Source: Candidatus Planktophila lacus (lineage in GTDB: Bacteria; Actinomycetota; Actinomycetes; Nanopelagicales; Nanopelagicaceae). From it: a DNA stretch of 64,000 bases. The stretch spans positions 124,001-188,000 of the forward strand of contig NZ_CP016769.1 of NCBI RefSeq assembly GCF_002287925.1. Reading direction: 5' to 3'. A model generated the notes under the pieces. That model did no database searches, had not been told where the DNA came from, and was given only the letters and a program-made list of their open reading frames with translations. Below, one piece after another: positions 1-11,679 of this stretch (its first letter is position 1; each line of letters begins with the position of its first letter). The position numbers were made by a program, and so were the translations under genes.

Positions 1-493
1 TTAACATTTTTTTAATTTTTTCATTTTGAGTGTGTGGAGCATCGGGTGAAGTTGCAGCATATTCAGCCTTATCTTCTTCGCTTGGTTCTACAAAAGGAAG
101 ATGAGTCACTGCTCCAGACGGGTGGTAGTTAGCCCCGACGAGAATCAGCGATTTAACTAGCTCGGGGCGAGCAATCGCAACCGACATCGCAATGATTCCG
201 CCATCTGACCAACCAATTAAATGTGCGGGCTCTTTGACGACATCTTCTAGATAGGCAATTGCTTCACGGATTTGAAAATCAAAATGAAAAGAACCTGCTT
301 GATCGCCCGTGTAGCCATGTCCAGTGCGATCGTAGGCAAATAAATGAAAATCAGGTTCTAGATCAGGCGTTAAGACATAATCCCAGTGCGAAGTTTGGCT
401 TAAGCCACCGTGCAGAAGTAGAACTGCTTCACCGTTGTTCTCCCATTCGTATGAATAGGTTTGGTGTCCACGTAAATCAATGTAGTCAGGCAT
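1..493 (-). CDS. alpha/beta hydrolase, 3' end cut by window edge
   Basis: About 164 residues are visible, starting at the ATG at 493 and staying open to the window edge, so the C-terminus is missing. An oxyanion-type LLHGG lies at residues 26-30, a strand-loop FAYDRTGHG at 52-60, and the nucleophile elbow GWSDGG at 94-99 (Ser96). This is the classic N-terminal half of an alpha/beta hydrolase. The catalytic acid and histidine would lie outside the window and the substrate cannot be told. The gene starts 14 nt after the stop of the NADH dehydrogenase gene on the same strand, so the two are probably cotranscribed. Confidence 0.85.
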   Translation of the reverse strand, partial: MPDYIDLRGHQTYSYEWENNGEAVLLLHGGLSQTSHWDYVLTPDLEPDFHLFAYDRTGHGYTGDQAGSFHFDFQIREAIAYLEDVVKEPAHLIGWSDGGIIAMSVAIARPELVKSLILVGANYHPSGAVTHLPFVEPSEEDKAEYAATSPDAPHTQNEKIKKML

Positions 494-507
494 GGTTGCT
501 GCTTTGG

Positions 508-1740
508 CTACAGGCTATCCATGATGTGGCGATTGCCGCGGTCGAATGTTAAATAGTTCCAGGTCCAATCGGCGATAGTGCCGATCTTGTTGCGCCCGCC
601 AAGTAAGTAGAACAAATGCAACCACAACCAGGCATACCAAGCTGGAATTCCTGTGATCTGAATGCCTTTAAATTGCACAACTGCTTTGTGGCGACCGATC
701 GTTGCCATTGAACCTTTATCCAAATACTTGAAATCTTGTAGCGCGTGTCCGCGCGCGGCACGCATAATCTGTTTTGCAACCCAACGTCCTTGTTGCATCG
801 CAACTGGTGCAACCATCGGCAAGAAACCACCATCTGCGCCCTTTGCGCTAGAGATATCACCGATCGCCCAAATATGTGGGTAGTGATTAACCTGCAAGTT
901 CTGCGCAACGCTGATGCGGGTTCCTTCAAGTGGCAAGTTAAGTAGCCCACCAGTTGGTTCACCTTTAACGCCGGCTGCCCAGATGGTTACCTCTGATGGA
1001 ATTACAGATCCATCCTTAACAAGAATCTGACGTGGCTTTACTTGTTGCACAGCGGTATTGAGCAGAACCTTGACGCCAAGTTTCTCTAAATCTTTCTTAG
1101 CTCGCGCAGACAACTTTTCGCTAAACATCGGCAAGATTCTTGGCCCTGCTTCAATCAAGTAGATATCGATATGTTCTGCGGCATTTGCCTCATCGTTCTT
1201 AAGGGGACCACGTTTTAGCTCAGCAAGAGCACCAGCCATTTCAACGCCAGTTGGACCGCCGCCGACAACGCTAAGTGAAAGTCGGGTCTGATCTTCAAAG
1301 CGACAGAGATCCTCAAAACGGCGCATTACCTCAGCGCGAATACCAATTGCTTCATGCACGCTCTTCATACCAAGTGCATGCTCATTTACACCTGTAACTC
1401 CGAAATCTGCAGTTGCTGAACCGAGTGCAACGATTAAATGATCGAATTCAAGTACTTCTGATGAATCAAGCTTTACTGATTTGTTTTTGTGATCAACCGA
1501 GATTGGGGAACCCATTCGGAATTTCACGCCGCTCTTGCGCAGTGCGCCTCGGACTGGATGCGCCACATGGTCTGCAGCAAGGCCAGCAGTTGCTACCTGG
1601 TAGAGCAAAGGCAGAAATGTTTGAAAGTTGTGGCGATCAACAACGGTTACATCGGCGTCTTTCGATAGCGCCTTGGCTGCGGTTAGCCCGCCAAAGCCTG
1701 CGCCTAGAATTACGACGCGAGGTCGATTAGAAGAAGCCAT
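508..1740 (-). CDS. ndh: type II NADH:quinone oxidoreductase (NDH-2)
   Basis: A 410-residue FAD protein. The N-terminal dinucleotide-binding motif GAGFGG is at residues 13-18, a second NAD(P)H-binding motif GGGPTGVE lies near residue 160, and a GDISSAKG segment followed by VAPVAMQQG forms the FAD/quinone region. The C-terminus has a tryptophan- and leucine-rich amphipathic stretch (WYAWLWLHLFYLLGG) typical of the membrane anchor. NDH-2 enzymes pass electrons from NADH to the quinone pool without pumping protons. Its start is only 23 nt from the divergent gene at 1764, so the promoters must overlap or lie inside the opposing genes. A homologous flavoprotein such as a sulfide:quinone reductase is less likely because of overall similarity to actinobacterial Ndh. 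Confidence 0.9.
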   Translation of the reverse strand: MASSNRPRVVILGAGFGGLTAAKALSKDADVTVVDRHNFQTFLPLLYQVATAGLAADHVAHPVRGALRKSGVKFRMGSPISVDHKNKSVKLDSSEVLEFDHLIVALGSATADFGVTGVNEHALGMKSVHEAIGIRAEVMRRFEDLCRFEDQTRLSLSVVGGGPTGVEMAGALAELKRGPLKNDEANAAEHIDIYLIEAGPRILPMFSEKLSARAKKDLEKLGVKVLLNTAVQQVKPRQILVKDGSVIPSEVTIWAAGVKGEPTGGLLNLPLEGTRISVAQNLQVNHYPHIWAIGDISSAKGADGGFLPMVAPVAMQQGRWVAKQIMRAARGHALQDFKYLDKGSMATIGRHKAVVQFKGIQITGIPAWYAWLWLHLFYLLGGRNKIGTIADWTWNYLTFDRGNRHIMDSL

Positions 1741-1763
1741 GTGCAGAGTCTAGGCTCTCCACC

Positions 1764-3260
1764 ATGAACTCGCAGAACTCAGGGCGTTTGATACTTGTAA
1801 CTGGCGCATCGGGCTATGTCGGCGGCCGTTTGGTACGCGACCTCGTAAGCGATAAATGCGATGTGCGAATTTTGGTACGCGATGCGCAGAAAGTTGCCGA
1901 TCAACCGTGGGCTAAGGATGTCAATATCGTTGAAGGCAACGCCACTGTAATTTCAGATTTGGATCGCGCTCTCAAGGGCGTGCATACCGCTTTCTATCTT
2001 TTGCACTCTATTAATTTAGGTAAAAACTTCGACGATATTGAATCTGAGATGGCGCGTAATTTTGCAGTTGCTGCAGAAAAGCAAGGCGTTAAGCAGATCG
2101 TTTACTTAGGTGGAATTGCTAACGATAAGAACCGTAGCCAGCACTTAGCATCTCGCATGAATACAGGTGCACAGTTAGCTTCAACATCTGTTCCTGTTTT
2201 AGAACTTCGCGCTGGAATCATTATCGGTTCGGGATCAGCTTCCTTTGAGATGTTGCGCCACCTAACTCACCGCCTGCCGATTATGACTACGCCAAAATGG
2301 GTCTCGAATTTAACGCAACCAATTTCCATCCGCGATGCGCTGTATTACTTGCGTAAAGCTGCTTCACTTGAAAAGCCGGTGGGCAAGGTTTGTGACATCG
2401 GCGGCAAAGAAGTTCTCTCTTACGCTGACATGATGCAGAAATTTGCCAAGTTATCTGGCCTGCGTAAACGTTGGATTGTTCAGGTACCAGTTTTAACCCC
2501 AAAACTTTCTTCACTATGGATCGGTTTTGTAACGCCAGTGCCAACATCGCTTGCACGCCCACTTGTTGAATCTTTGATTAGCGAAGTAGTTGCAGATCCA
2601 GCAAAGAGCATTGACGCAATTATCGCGCCACCACCAGAAGGTTTTATCGATGTCGAAGGCGCAATCACCTTGGCGCTTTCTCGTATTGCAGATCGCGATG
2701 TGATTACTCGTTGGTCTGATGCCGCATTTCCAACTGCGCCTTGGCAGAAAGCGCAAGGTGATCCCGAATGGGCGGGTGAAATGGTTCTGCGCGATCGTCG
2801 CGAATCAAATACTGAAGCAAGTGCAGCCTCCGTGTGGCAGGCAATTGAAAGTATTGGCGGCGAAAACGGTTACTACGGCGCCGATTTTCTCTGGTTCTTA
2901 CGCGGTTTATTAGATCGCATCTTCGGTGGAGTCGGACTTCGCCGTGGCCGGCGCGATCCGCTAACTCTGCGCGTTGGTGACAGTTTAGATTTCTGGCGCG
3001 TTGAAGAGTTAGAACGCGGTAAGCGTTTAAAACTTTATGCCGAAATGGTTCTGCCGGGAAAAGCTTGGCTTGAATTTAGCGTTATCGATAACGGAACCGA
3101 TCGCACTGTTGTACAAGAAGCTAGCTTCTCGCCACGTGGTTTAGGCGGTCAGTTGTATTGGTACTTTGTACTTCCCTTCCACATCTTTGTTTTCCCAACG
3201 ATGATGCGAAATCTGATTCGAAAGGCCAATCGCACCGACCATGCCAATTCACGCCTTTAA
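1764..3260 (+). CDS. NAD(P)-binding epimerase-like protein with DUF2867 domain
   Basis: A 498-residue two-domain protein. Residues 1 to about 300 form an atypical SDR/NmrA-like Rossmann domain with VTGASGYVGGRL near residues 12-23 and YLLHSI in the middle. Residues from about 340 onward resemble DUF2867, a domain often fused to such reductases in actinobacteria. The reaction is unknown. The ATG at 1764 has no clear ribosome site (upstream sequence ccac), which suits a leaderless transcript. The 3' end overlaps the next gene by 20 bp, so the two probably share a message. Confidence 0.85.
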   Translation: MNSQNSGRLILVTGASGYVGGRLVRDLVSDKCDVRILVRDAQKVADQPWAKDVNIVEGNATVISDLDRALKGVHTAFYLLHSINLGKNFDDIESEMARNFAVAAEKQGVKQIVYLGGIANDKNRSQHLASRMNTGAQLASTSVPVLELRAGIIIGSGSASFEMLRHLTHRLPIMTTPKWVSNLTQPISIRDALYYLRKAASLEKPVGKVCDIGGKEVLSYADMMQKFAKLSGLRKRWIVQVPVLTPKLSSLWIGFVTPVPTSLARPLVESLISEVVADPAKSIDAIIAPPPEGFIDVEGAITLALSRIADRDVITRWSDAAFPTAPWQKAQGDPEWAGEMVLRDRRESNTEASAASVWQAIESIGGENGYYGADFLWFLRGLLDRIFGGVGLRRGRRDPLTLRVGDSLDFWRVEELERGKRLKLYAEMVLPGKAWLEFSVIDNGTDRTVVQEASFSPRGLGGQLYWYFVLPFHIFVFPTMMRNLIRKANRTDHANSRL

Positions 3261-4593
3261 TTCAGAGGTCGAATCCCTTGCCAACGAGATCCTGGCATAC
3301 AGCCTGCTGCGCTTAAAAGATGATCCACCGCTAGATGGTCCGCGTACCGCTGAAGATTTATTTCAAGAAGTTGGCAACACCATCACCGCAAAAGGTTTAG
3401 GCGGACATGAAGCACTCGAAGTATTTACAAATGTTTTAGCAAAGGCCTGTATCTCAACAGATCACCCGCGCAACTTAGCCTTTATTCCATCTGCACCAAC
3501 TGAATACTCGAATCTCTTCGACCTAGTTGTTGGTGCCAGTTCACTTTATGGGGGATCTTGGCAAGAAGGTGCGGGCGCAGTCTTTGCTGAAAACCAAGCA
3601 CTTCGTTGGATCGCAGATTTAGCTGGACTTCCACAATCTGCCGGTGGTGTTTTTGTGCAAGGTGGAACTATTGGAAATCTTTCTGCGCTGGTTGTGGCGC
3701 GCGCTGCAGCACGCACGAAATATCCAAATACTTCACGTTGGGCAATTGCCTGCAGTGCAGAGGCTCATTCATCAATTGCTAGCGCTGCACAAATCATGGA
3801 CGTTGAACTTCTAAAGATTGAGCCAGGTGCTGATCGCAAGATGCATGGCGATGCACTTGGTGCGGCAATTGATCAATTGCATGCCACAACGCAAACCCGC
3901 GTCTTTGCTGTTGTTGCAACTGGCGGAACTACAAACCTCGGAATCATTGATGACCTAGCAACAATTGCCGAAGCAACACATGCTCGCGATATTTGGTTCC
4001 ACGTTGATGGCGCTTACGGTCTTGCAGCGCTTTGTGCACCGTCTGTGCGCGCGAAATTTAACGGTGTAGAACAAGCCGACTCTTTAATCGTTGATCCACA
4101 TAAGTGGCTCTTTGCGCCATTCGATGCCTGCGCACTTATCTATCGCAATCCAGATCTTGCCAAAGAAGTTCACACTCAGCACGCTTCATATTTGGAAACT
4201 TTGCATGATGACACTTGGTCACCGGCGGATTATGCAATTCACTTAACGCGTCGTGTCCGCGGATTACCTTTCTGGTTTTCACTTGCAGCACATGGCACAG
4301 ATGCTTACACCGAAGCGATGGAGGAAACACTTACCGTGGCTCGCGATGCCGCCGAACTTGTTCGCCAACATCCCAATTTAGATTTGATTCACGAACCTGA
4401 ACTTTCTATTGTTGCCTTTACTCGCAAAGGTTGGGCGCCAAGTGATTATCAAAAGTGGAGCGATAAATTATTGGCTGATCAGATCGGCTTTATCCCACCA
4501 TCATCAGATAAAGGCCAATCAATCTTGCGCTTTGCGATAGTTAACCCTTGGACGAAGATCACAGATATATCTATGATCTTGGATACTCTTTAA
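3241..4593 (+). CDS. PLP-dependent amino acid decarboxylase (group II)
   Basis: A 450-residue protein of the pyridoxal-dependent decarboxylase family that includes aromatic-L-amino-acid and glutamate decarboxylases. Visible marks are the phosphate-binding QGGTIGNLSAL stretch, HVDGAYG (aspartate that contacts the pyridine nitrogen) and VDPHKWLF, where Lys288 would form the Schiff base. Length fits the family. It overlaps the upstream epimerase-like gene by 20 bp in another frame. Substrate cannot be fixed from sequence; tyrosine, phenylalanine, tryptophan or an acidic amino acid are all possible. Confidence 0.88.
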   Translation: MPIHAFNSEVESLANEILAYSLLRLKDDPPLDGPRTAEDLFQEVGNTITAKGLGGHEALEVFTNVLAKACISTDHPRNLAFIPSAPTEYSNLFDLVVGASSLYGGSWQEGAGAVFAENQALRWIADLAGLPQSAGGVFVQGGTIGNLSALVVARAAARTKYPNTSRWAIACSAEAHSSIASAAQIMDVELLKIEPGADRKMHGDALGAAIDQLHATTQTRVFAVVATGGTTNLGIIDDLATIAEATHARDIWFHVDGAYGLAALCAPSVRAKFNGVEQADSLIVDPHKWLFAPFDACALIYRNPDLAKEVHTQHASYLETLHDDTWSPADYAIHLTRRVRGLPFWFSLAAHGTDAYTEAMEETLTVARDAAELVRQHPNLDLIHEPELSIVAFTRKGWAPSDYQKWSDKLLADQIGFIPPSSDKGQSILRFAIVNPWTKITDISMILDTL

Positions 4594-4650
4594 AATTTAG
4601 TAAGGTGTAAATCCCACAATTTCTGCTACTGCTGGTTTAAGATTTACTCC

Positions 4651-4917
4651 ATGTCAGCGCTCGAAAATAATGATGTGCAGGGTTCTTCACTCTCCGACCT
4701 CGAAGTACGCATCCTTGATTTCGAGAGCAATTGGTGGCGCTTTGCCGGTGCAAAAGAATCTGCAATTAAAGAGCTCTTTGACCTCACCGCTCCTCGTTAC
4801 TACCAACTACTCAATGACCTGATCGACCGGGACGATGCCCTAGCGGCCTCTCCAATGCTCGTTAAGCGCCTGCGCCGCCTCCGTGAGGCTCGTATGAGTG
4901 CGCGTTCAGCCCGATAA
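4651..4917 (+). CDS. DUF3263 family protein
   Basis: An 88-residue protein matching the small actinobacterial DUF3263 family: a core of SDLEVRILDFESNWWRFAG, then KESAIKELFDLTAPRYYQ and an arginine-rich C-terminus. The middle resembles a short helix-turn-helix, so DNA binding is possible, but no function is established that I know of. It lies just upstream of the groEL regulatory region in the same direction. Confidence 0.8.
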   Translation: MSALENNDVQGSSLSDLEVRILDFESNWWRFAGAKESAIKELFDLTAPRYYQLLNDLIDRDDALAASPMLVKRLRRLREARMSARSAR

Positions 4918-4973
4918 CAACCAATTCACCGCCCTCGTTTTGCGACAGGGAATAAGACCGTCTAGATTTGGCG

Positions 4974-5000
4974 TTAGCACTCTCGGGGTGTGAGTGATAA
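4974..5000. promoter_or_regulatory. CIRCE element (HrcA operator) upstream of groEL
   Basis: The inverted repeat TTAGCACTC-N9-GAGTGATAA matches the CIRCE consensus (TTAGCACTC-N9-GAGTGCTAA) with a single mismatch in the right arm and the exact 9-nt spacer. It ends 51 bp before the groEL start codon. CIRCE is bound by the heat-shock repressor HrcA in actinobacteria and firmicutes, so groEL here is probably HrcA-repressed. hrcA itself is not in the window. Confidence 0.93.
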
Positions 5001-6674
<1,674 letters not shown>

Positions 6675-6679
6675 GCTAA

Positions 6680-7351
6680 ATGACAAAAGGGTTCGACGCA
6701 GAAGATTTAGCAAGAAGTGCTGCACTTGGCGATGCCGAAAAGCCATCGCAAGTCGGTAACTTCATCTCTGTCGAATTCGATGACGAAGATCGCGTTGCAA
6801 GTTATTTATTCGACGCAGATATTCAGGGTTATAAAGGTTGGCGCTGGTGCGTCACTGTTGCAAAGGTAGATGCATCAGCGCAACCAACCGTTTGTGATGT
6901 TGTTGTTCTTCCTGGTCCAGATTCACTTATGGCACCAGAATGGATCGAATATAAAGATCGCATCTTGCCTGAAGATATTCAGCCGGGTGTAATTGTGCCA
7001 AGCGTTCTAGATGACACTCGTTTAGTCCCTGGTGCAAACGCACTTATTCAAGATGAAGATTTAGATGCGGCGCAGATTTACGAACTTGGTTTAGCTCGTC
7101 CACGTGTACTTTCAATTGAAGGTCGCGATCAAGCAAGTAAGCGTTGGTACACAGGCGATCGCGGACCAAATACGCCGCTGGCGCAGAACGCACCAAAGCC
7201 TTGCAACTCATGCGGATTCTTTATTCCTATCGCAGGTTCGCTACGCGCCTCATTTGGCGTATGTGCAAATGCGATCGCTCCAGATGATGCCCGCGTAGTT
7301 TCAGTCGATCACGGCTGCGGCGCGCACTCTGAAGCCACGCTCCCTAATTAA
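6680..7351 (+). CDS. DUF3027 family protein with cysteine cluster
   Basis: A 223-residue protein of the actinobacterial DUF3027 family. The conserved core GYKGWRWCVTVAKVD is followed by VVLPGPDSLMAPEWIEY. The C-terminal 40 residues hold CNSCGF, then VCANA and HGCGAH, a spacing that could bind a metal such as zinc. Members usually sit beside a cold-shock gene, as here (next gene at 7447). Function is unknown. The 5-nt gap to groEL suggests it is coexpressed in the heat-shock operon. Confidence 0.85.
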   Translation: MTKGFDAEDLARSAALGDAEKPSQVGNFISVEFDDEDRVASYLFDADIQGYKGWRWCVTVAKVDASAQPTVCDVVVLPGPDSLMAPEWIEYKDRILPEDIQPGVIVPSVLDDTRLVPGANALIQDEDLDAAQIYELGLARPRVLSIEGRDQASKRWYTGDRGPNTPLAQNAPKPCNSCGFFIPIAGSLRASFGVCANAIAPDDARVVSVDHGCGAHSEATLPN

Positions 7352-7352
7352 T

Positions 7353-7368
7353 AGGGGTTCCCGCCCCT
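7353..7368 (+). terminator. possible terminator after groEL-DUF3027
   Basis: A short hairpin AGGGG-ttcccg-CCCCT directly after the DUF3027 stop, followed by CTTTGCTT rather than a clear run of T. It could end the groEL transcript, but the weak T tract leaves this uncertain. Confidence 0.35.
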
Positions 7369-7446
7369 CTTTGCTTGCGATAAACTTGGATCCTGCCCGC
7401 GCCCCTGCGGCTACACGAGTACTGAAATTCTTATAAGGAGAACGCC

Positions 7447-7830
7447 ATGCCTACAGGTCGCGTTAAATGGTTTAGCCTCGAAAAGGGTTTCGGATTTATC
7501 TCAAATGATGAAGGCGAAGATGTTTATCTTGCTGCATCATCTCTTCCAGAAGGCGTTCCTTCGGTAAAGCCTGGCACAAAGGTTGAGTTCAGCATCATCG
7601 ATAGCCGTAAAGGTCCACAAGCGATGTCGATCCATATCGTTGAGGCACCGGTTTCACTCGCGGAAAATTCACGAGTCAATAACGATGACCTTGCTGCGAT
7701 GATCGAAGACACAATTAAGATTTTGGATAAAGTCGGAAATGGTTTGCGCCATGGACGTCATCCATCTGGCACCGATGCAGAACGCCTTGGTCGCGTTTTG
7801 CGCGGTATTGCTAGCCAGCTAGAAGCTTAA
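7447..7830 (+). CDS. cold-shock domain protein with C-terminal extension
   Basis: A 127-residue protein. Residues 1-66 are a cold-shock domain with GRVKWFSLEKGFGFIS; the RNP1 motif KGFGFI (13-18) is intact. The RNP2 position reads DVYLAASSL where classic CspA proteins have a VFVH core, so one phenylalanine and the histidine are replaced. Residues 67-127 are a conserved actinobacterial extension of unknown role. It probably binds single-stranded nucleic acid. A TAAGGAG ribosome site precedes the ATG. Confidence 0.9.
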   Translation: MPTGRVKWFSLEKGFGFISNDEGEDVYLAASSLPEGVPSVKPGTKVEFSIIDSRKGPQAMSIHIVEAPVSLAENSRVNNDDLAAMIEDTIKILDKVGNGLRHGRHPSGTDAERLGRVLRGIASQLEA

Positions 7831-7841
7831 ATACTTCTGAT

Positions 7842-8042
7842 CTAAATGCCGCTGCGCGCTGCGCGGCGCTTTGAGTAACGAATACCCCATGCACCAAGTG
7901 CTGCACCTGCAACGCATGTCCAAATTAATTTGCTCTCTGCACCTGTGATCGCAAAATATAAAGCTGCGATAACCCACGCAATGGTGCCTAAAGTGATTAG
8001 AGTTACGACAGACTTGATTTCTGAATTATTGTTTAAAACCAC
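7842..8042 (-). CDS. DUF2530-like small membrane protein
   Basis: A 66-residue protein when read from a GTG at 8042. An open frame runs further upstream but lies opposite the start of the MFS gene at 8061, so the shorter form is chosen. Two hydrophobic stretches (LITLGTIAWVIAALYFAI and IWTCVAGAALGAWGI) predict two membrane helices ending in a basic SKRRAARS tail. Length and pattern resemble DUF2530, which often sits next to DUF3027 and MFS genes in actinobacteria. Function unknown; the start is uncertain. Confidence 0.6.
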   Translation of the reverse strand: MVLNNNSEIKSVVTLITLGTIAWVIAALYFAITGAESKLIWTCVAGAALGAWGIRYSKRRAARSGI

Positions 8043-8060
8043 AAAGGAAGCATACAAGCG

Positions 8061-9329
8061 ATGGCGGTAAAAGCAGACGGTAACTGGCGTTCTTTTCGCC
8101 ACCGTAATTACCGCATTCTCTTTCCGGCAAATGCCGCATCCAATATCGGCACCTGGGCACAACGCATCGCTCAAGATTGGTTGATTCTGCAGTTAACTGG
8201 CAATAGTGGAACATATCTTGGCTTGGTTACCGCGGTGCAATTTGCTCCGGTTCTCTTCTTCTCACTGCACGGTGGTGTACTCGCAGATCGAGTGAATAAA
8301 CGCAAACTCCTTATTGCAACTAACTTCATCGGCGCACTTTCTTCCCTTGGTTTAGGAATTCTTGTTTTGCTCGGCCAAGTACAGATCTGGCATGTCTTTT
8401 TCTTTGCTTTAGCCCTGGGAATTTCTTCAGCGCTAGATGCGCCAATTCGCCAATCATTTACCTCAGAGATCGTTGGCCATTCCGATATCGCCAATGCGGT
8501 CAGCTTAAACTCGGCCAATTTCAACGCCGGGCGCTTAGTTGGCCCTGCGCTATCTGGCTTTCTTATCGCGCGCTTTGATACAGGTCCATCATTTGTTATC
8601 AACTCAATTACCTATGTTTTTGTCATCTTTGCCTTGATGCAGATGCGCGAATCAGAGTTCTTTATCTCAGAGAAGAAAGAGACGCTCGGGACCATCCGCG
8701 AAGGAGTTAATTACGCACTCGCACGCCCTGATCTATATGTCGTAATGCTGGTGGTCTTCTTCGTTGCCACCTTCGGTTTAAATAACCAGATCTTCAACGC
8801 ACTTATGGCAACTGAAGCATTTGGTAAGGGTCCGGCATCTTTTGGTTTGCTTGGCACGTATCTAGCAATTGGTTCGTTATCAGGTGCGCTATTTTCGGCG
8901 CGCCTAGAGAAATTTCGCAAAGCCACCTTTGTTATTAAGTTAGGAATCGTTTTCTCTACCGGGGTAATCATTCTCTCTATGGCGCCAACCTTTACTTGGT
9001 ATGCGATCTGGTTGCCTTTCGTTGGCTTCTGCGCACTTACCTTGTTGATCACTGCAAATTCGTTGATTCAAGTTAATTCAGATCCAGCGATCCGCGGTCG
9101 CGTTAGTGGAATTTACTTACTTATCTTTATGGGTGGAACGCCCTTTGGTTCACCAATTATCGGCTGGCTCGCTGAGGTCATCGGTATTCGTCAAACAATT
9201 GCATTATGTGGAGCCACCGCACTAACTGCTTGCCTCATAATTTGGGTTGTCTTTAGAAATAAAGTTAAAGTGCCGAAAGATATTTCGGTTGAAGGCGTAC
9301 TACCTGCCACCTATGACGATCAGCGCTAA
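8061..9329 (+). CDS. MFS transporter (EntS/multidrug-like)
   Basis: A 422-residue polytopic protein with about 12 predicted helices. The start has RNYRILFPANAASNIGTWAQRIAQDWL, characteristic of the MFS_3 subgroup that includes enterobactin exporter EntS, and the loop GGVLADRVNKRK is the MFS signature between helices 2 and 3. It is probably a drug or metabolite exporter; the substrate is unknown. An AAAGGAAG ribosome site lies at 8043-8050 and abuts the start of the divergent DUF2530-like gene. Confidence 0.87.
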   Translation: MAVKADGNWRSFRHRNYRILFPANAASNIGTWAQRIAQDWLILQLTGNSGTYLGLVTAVQFAPVLFFSLHGGVLADRVNKRKLLIATNFIGALSSLGLGILVLLGQVQIWHVFFFALALGISSALDAPIRQSFTSEIVGHSDIANAVSLNSANFNAGRLVGPALSGFLIARFDTGPSFVINSITYVFVIFALMQMRESEFFISEKKETLGTIREGVNYALARPDLYVVMLVVFFVATFGLNNQIFNALMATEAFGKGPASFGLLGTYLAIGSLSGALFSARLEKFRKATFVIKLGIVFSTGVIILSMAPTFTWYAIWLPFVGFCALTLLITANSLIQVNSDPAIRGRVSGIYLLIFMGGTPFGSPIIGWLAEVIGIRQTIALCGATALTACLIIWVVFRNKVKVPKDISVEGVLPATYDDQR

Positions 9330-9380
9330 TAAACCGATCAAGGTAAGTACGGTTACTAAACGGCGAGTGCGATAGTTCAT
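9300..9380 (-). CDS. possible 26-residue single-span membrane peptide
   Basis: The ATG at 9380 directly follows the TAA stop (9381-9383) of the MFS gene on the same strand, an arrangement suited to translational reinitiation. The peptide starts MNYRTRRLVTV and continues with a hydrophobic LTLIGLLALIVIGG, a positive-inside single helix. Its end overlaps the 3' end of the opposing MFS gene by 30 bp. I recognise no family; chance cannot be excluded at this length. Confidence 0.35.
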   Translation of the reverse strand: MNYRTRRLVTVLTLIGLLALIVIGGR

Positions 9381-10544
9381 TTAAATATTATTCGCGCCCA
9401 GGTGCTTCGATGGTGAAAGTGCAACCATCGTGAAACCAAGTGCAATCAGCACCGGAACCATGATGTAAGCGCGTGAAATACCGAAGTTATCGCCCAAGAT
9501 TCCGAGCAATAACGGTGAGCAAGCGATTGCGATACCTGCAGCGATTGAGCTCTTGCCCATAGCCAAATCTGGACGGCCTTCGCTAAATGCCACCATGCGC
9601 AGCGTAAATAGTGGGAATTGCACTGAGATTCCAAGTCCAACCATAAATAGCGTGATTAAGCACAGCGCCAAGATGTGAGAAGACCAGAAGAGTCCGAAGG
9701 CAACAAATTGCAAAGCAAGTGCGATCTTTAACTGTTCATCCGCATGGAAACGCTTTAGAACGCGACCGGCATACCAGCGCCCTGTTCCAACGCCGGTACC
9801 AAAGGCGATTACCGCAAGCGTTGAAATAGCAGCACTTGCATCGGTGCGATCACTAATCAACGATGCTGACCAGAAAGATGTTGCAAACTCTGCACTGATC
9901 GAGATAAAGAATCCGGTAAATGAGAACCAAAAACCGCGCGATAACTTTCCGCGTTGTGGACCATCTTCATCAGGCGTATGCGAATCTGGTTCGTGCTTAC
10001 GCCCCAAAATAAATAGCGCCACGATAAAGGGAATGGTGATCAACATTCCAACGCGCCATTGATCGCGGACAATATTTGCAGTTGATCCAATTACAAAGTT
10101 TCCAGTAACAAATCCTGCAATTGCCACAGCATTGATCTGTGCGACCGCAGTATGTGAACGTTCTGCGAAGGCATGAGAACCAGCTGTATTTACATTGTTA
10201 ATAACAACGGAGATTCCCCAACCTGCAATAAGTGTTGCTAGCAGAGTTAGTTGTACTGGGGGAGCAAAGACGAAAAATACAATGCCGATTGAAAATACTG
10301 TTAAACCGATCCAAGTTGTATTTGAACGACCAAAGCGGTGGACCAACTTCGAATTCATACCACCGGCGATAATTGCGGCAACGCCCATTGCAGTTCCGTG
10401 AAGTCCGGCAACGCCAAGTGATGTGCCTTGATCTTCGCGAAGTAAAGCCTGTGATGGGCCAAAACCGCCAGTAAAGAAGTTAACAGTCGCTACTTGAAGT
10501 GCGAGCAGCCAGAACTGCCCGTTACGCTGAAATGTCTTTGGCAT
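9381..10544 (-). CDS. MFS transporter
   Basis: A 387-residue protein with about 12 hydrophobic helices and an MFS-like repeat organisation (NSKLVHRFGRSNT after helix 2; GRWYAGRVLKRF at the equivalent position in the second half). The substrate is unknown. It begins 7 nt after the serC stop, which makes it the third gene of a pdxH-serC operon. That might hint at transport of a vitamin B6 or serine-related compound, but this is only context. Confidence 0.85.
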   Translation of the reverse strand: MPKTFQRNGQFWLLALQVATVNFFTGGFGPSQALLREDQGTSLGVAGLHGTAMGVAAIIAGGMNSKLVHRFGRSNTTWIGLTVFSIGIVFFVFAPPVQLTLLATLIAGWGISVVINNVNTAGSHAFAERSHTAVAQINAVAIAGFVTGNFVIGSTANIVRDQWRVGMLITIPFIVALFILGRKHEPDSHTPDEDGPQRGKLSRGFWFSFTGFFISISAEFATSFWSASLISDRTDASAAISTLAVIAFGTGVGTGRWYAGRVLKRFHADEQLKIALALQFVAFGLFWSSHILALCLITLFMVGLGISVQFPLFTLRMVAFSEGRPDLAMGKSSIAAGIAIACSPLLLGILGDNFGISRAYIMVPVLIALGFTMVALSPSKHLGANNI

Positions 10545-10551
10545 CTGAGCT

Positions 10552-11673
<1,122 letters not shown>

Positions 11674-11679
11674 CTAAGA

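Noticed and set aside
549-962. 137-codon frame inside ndh on the same strand
   Set aside because: It is out of frame within a clearly coding gene, with no domain or ribosome site.
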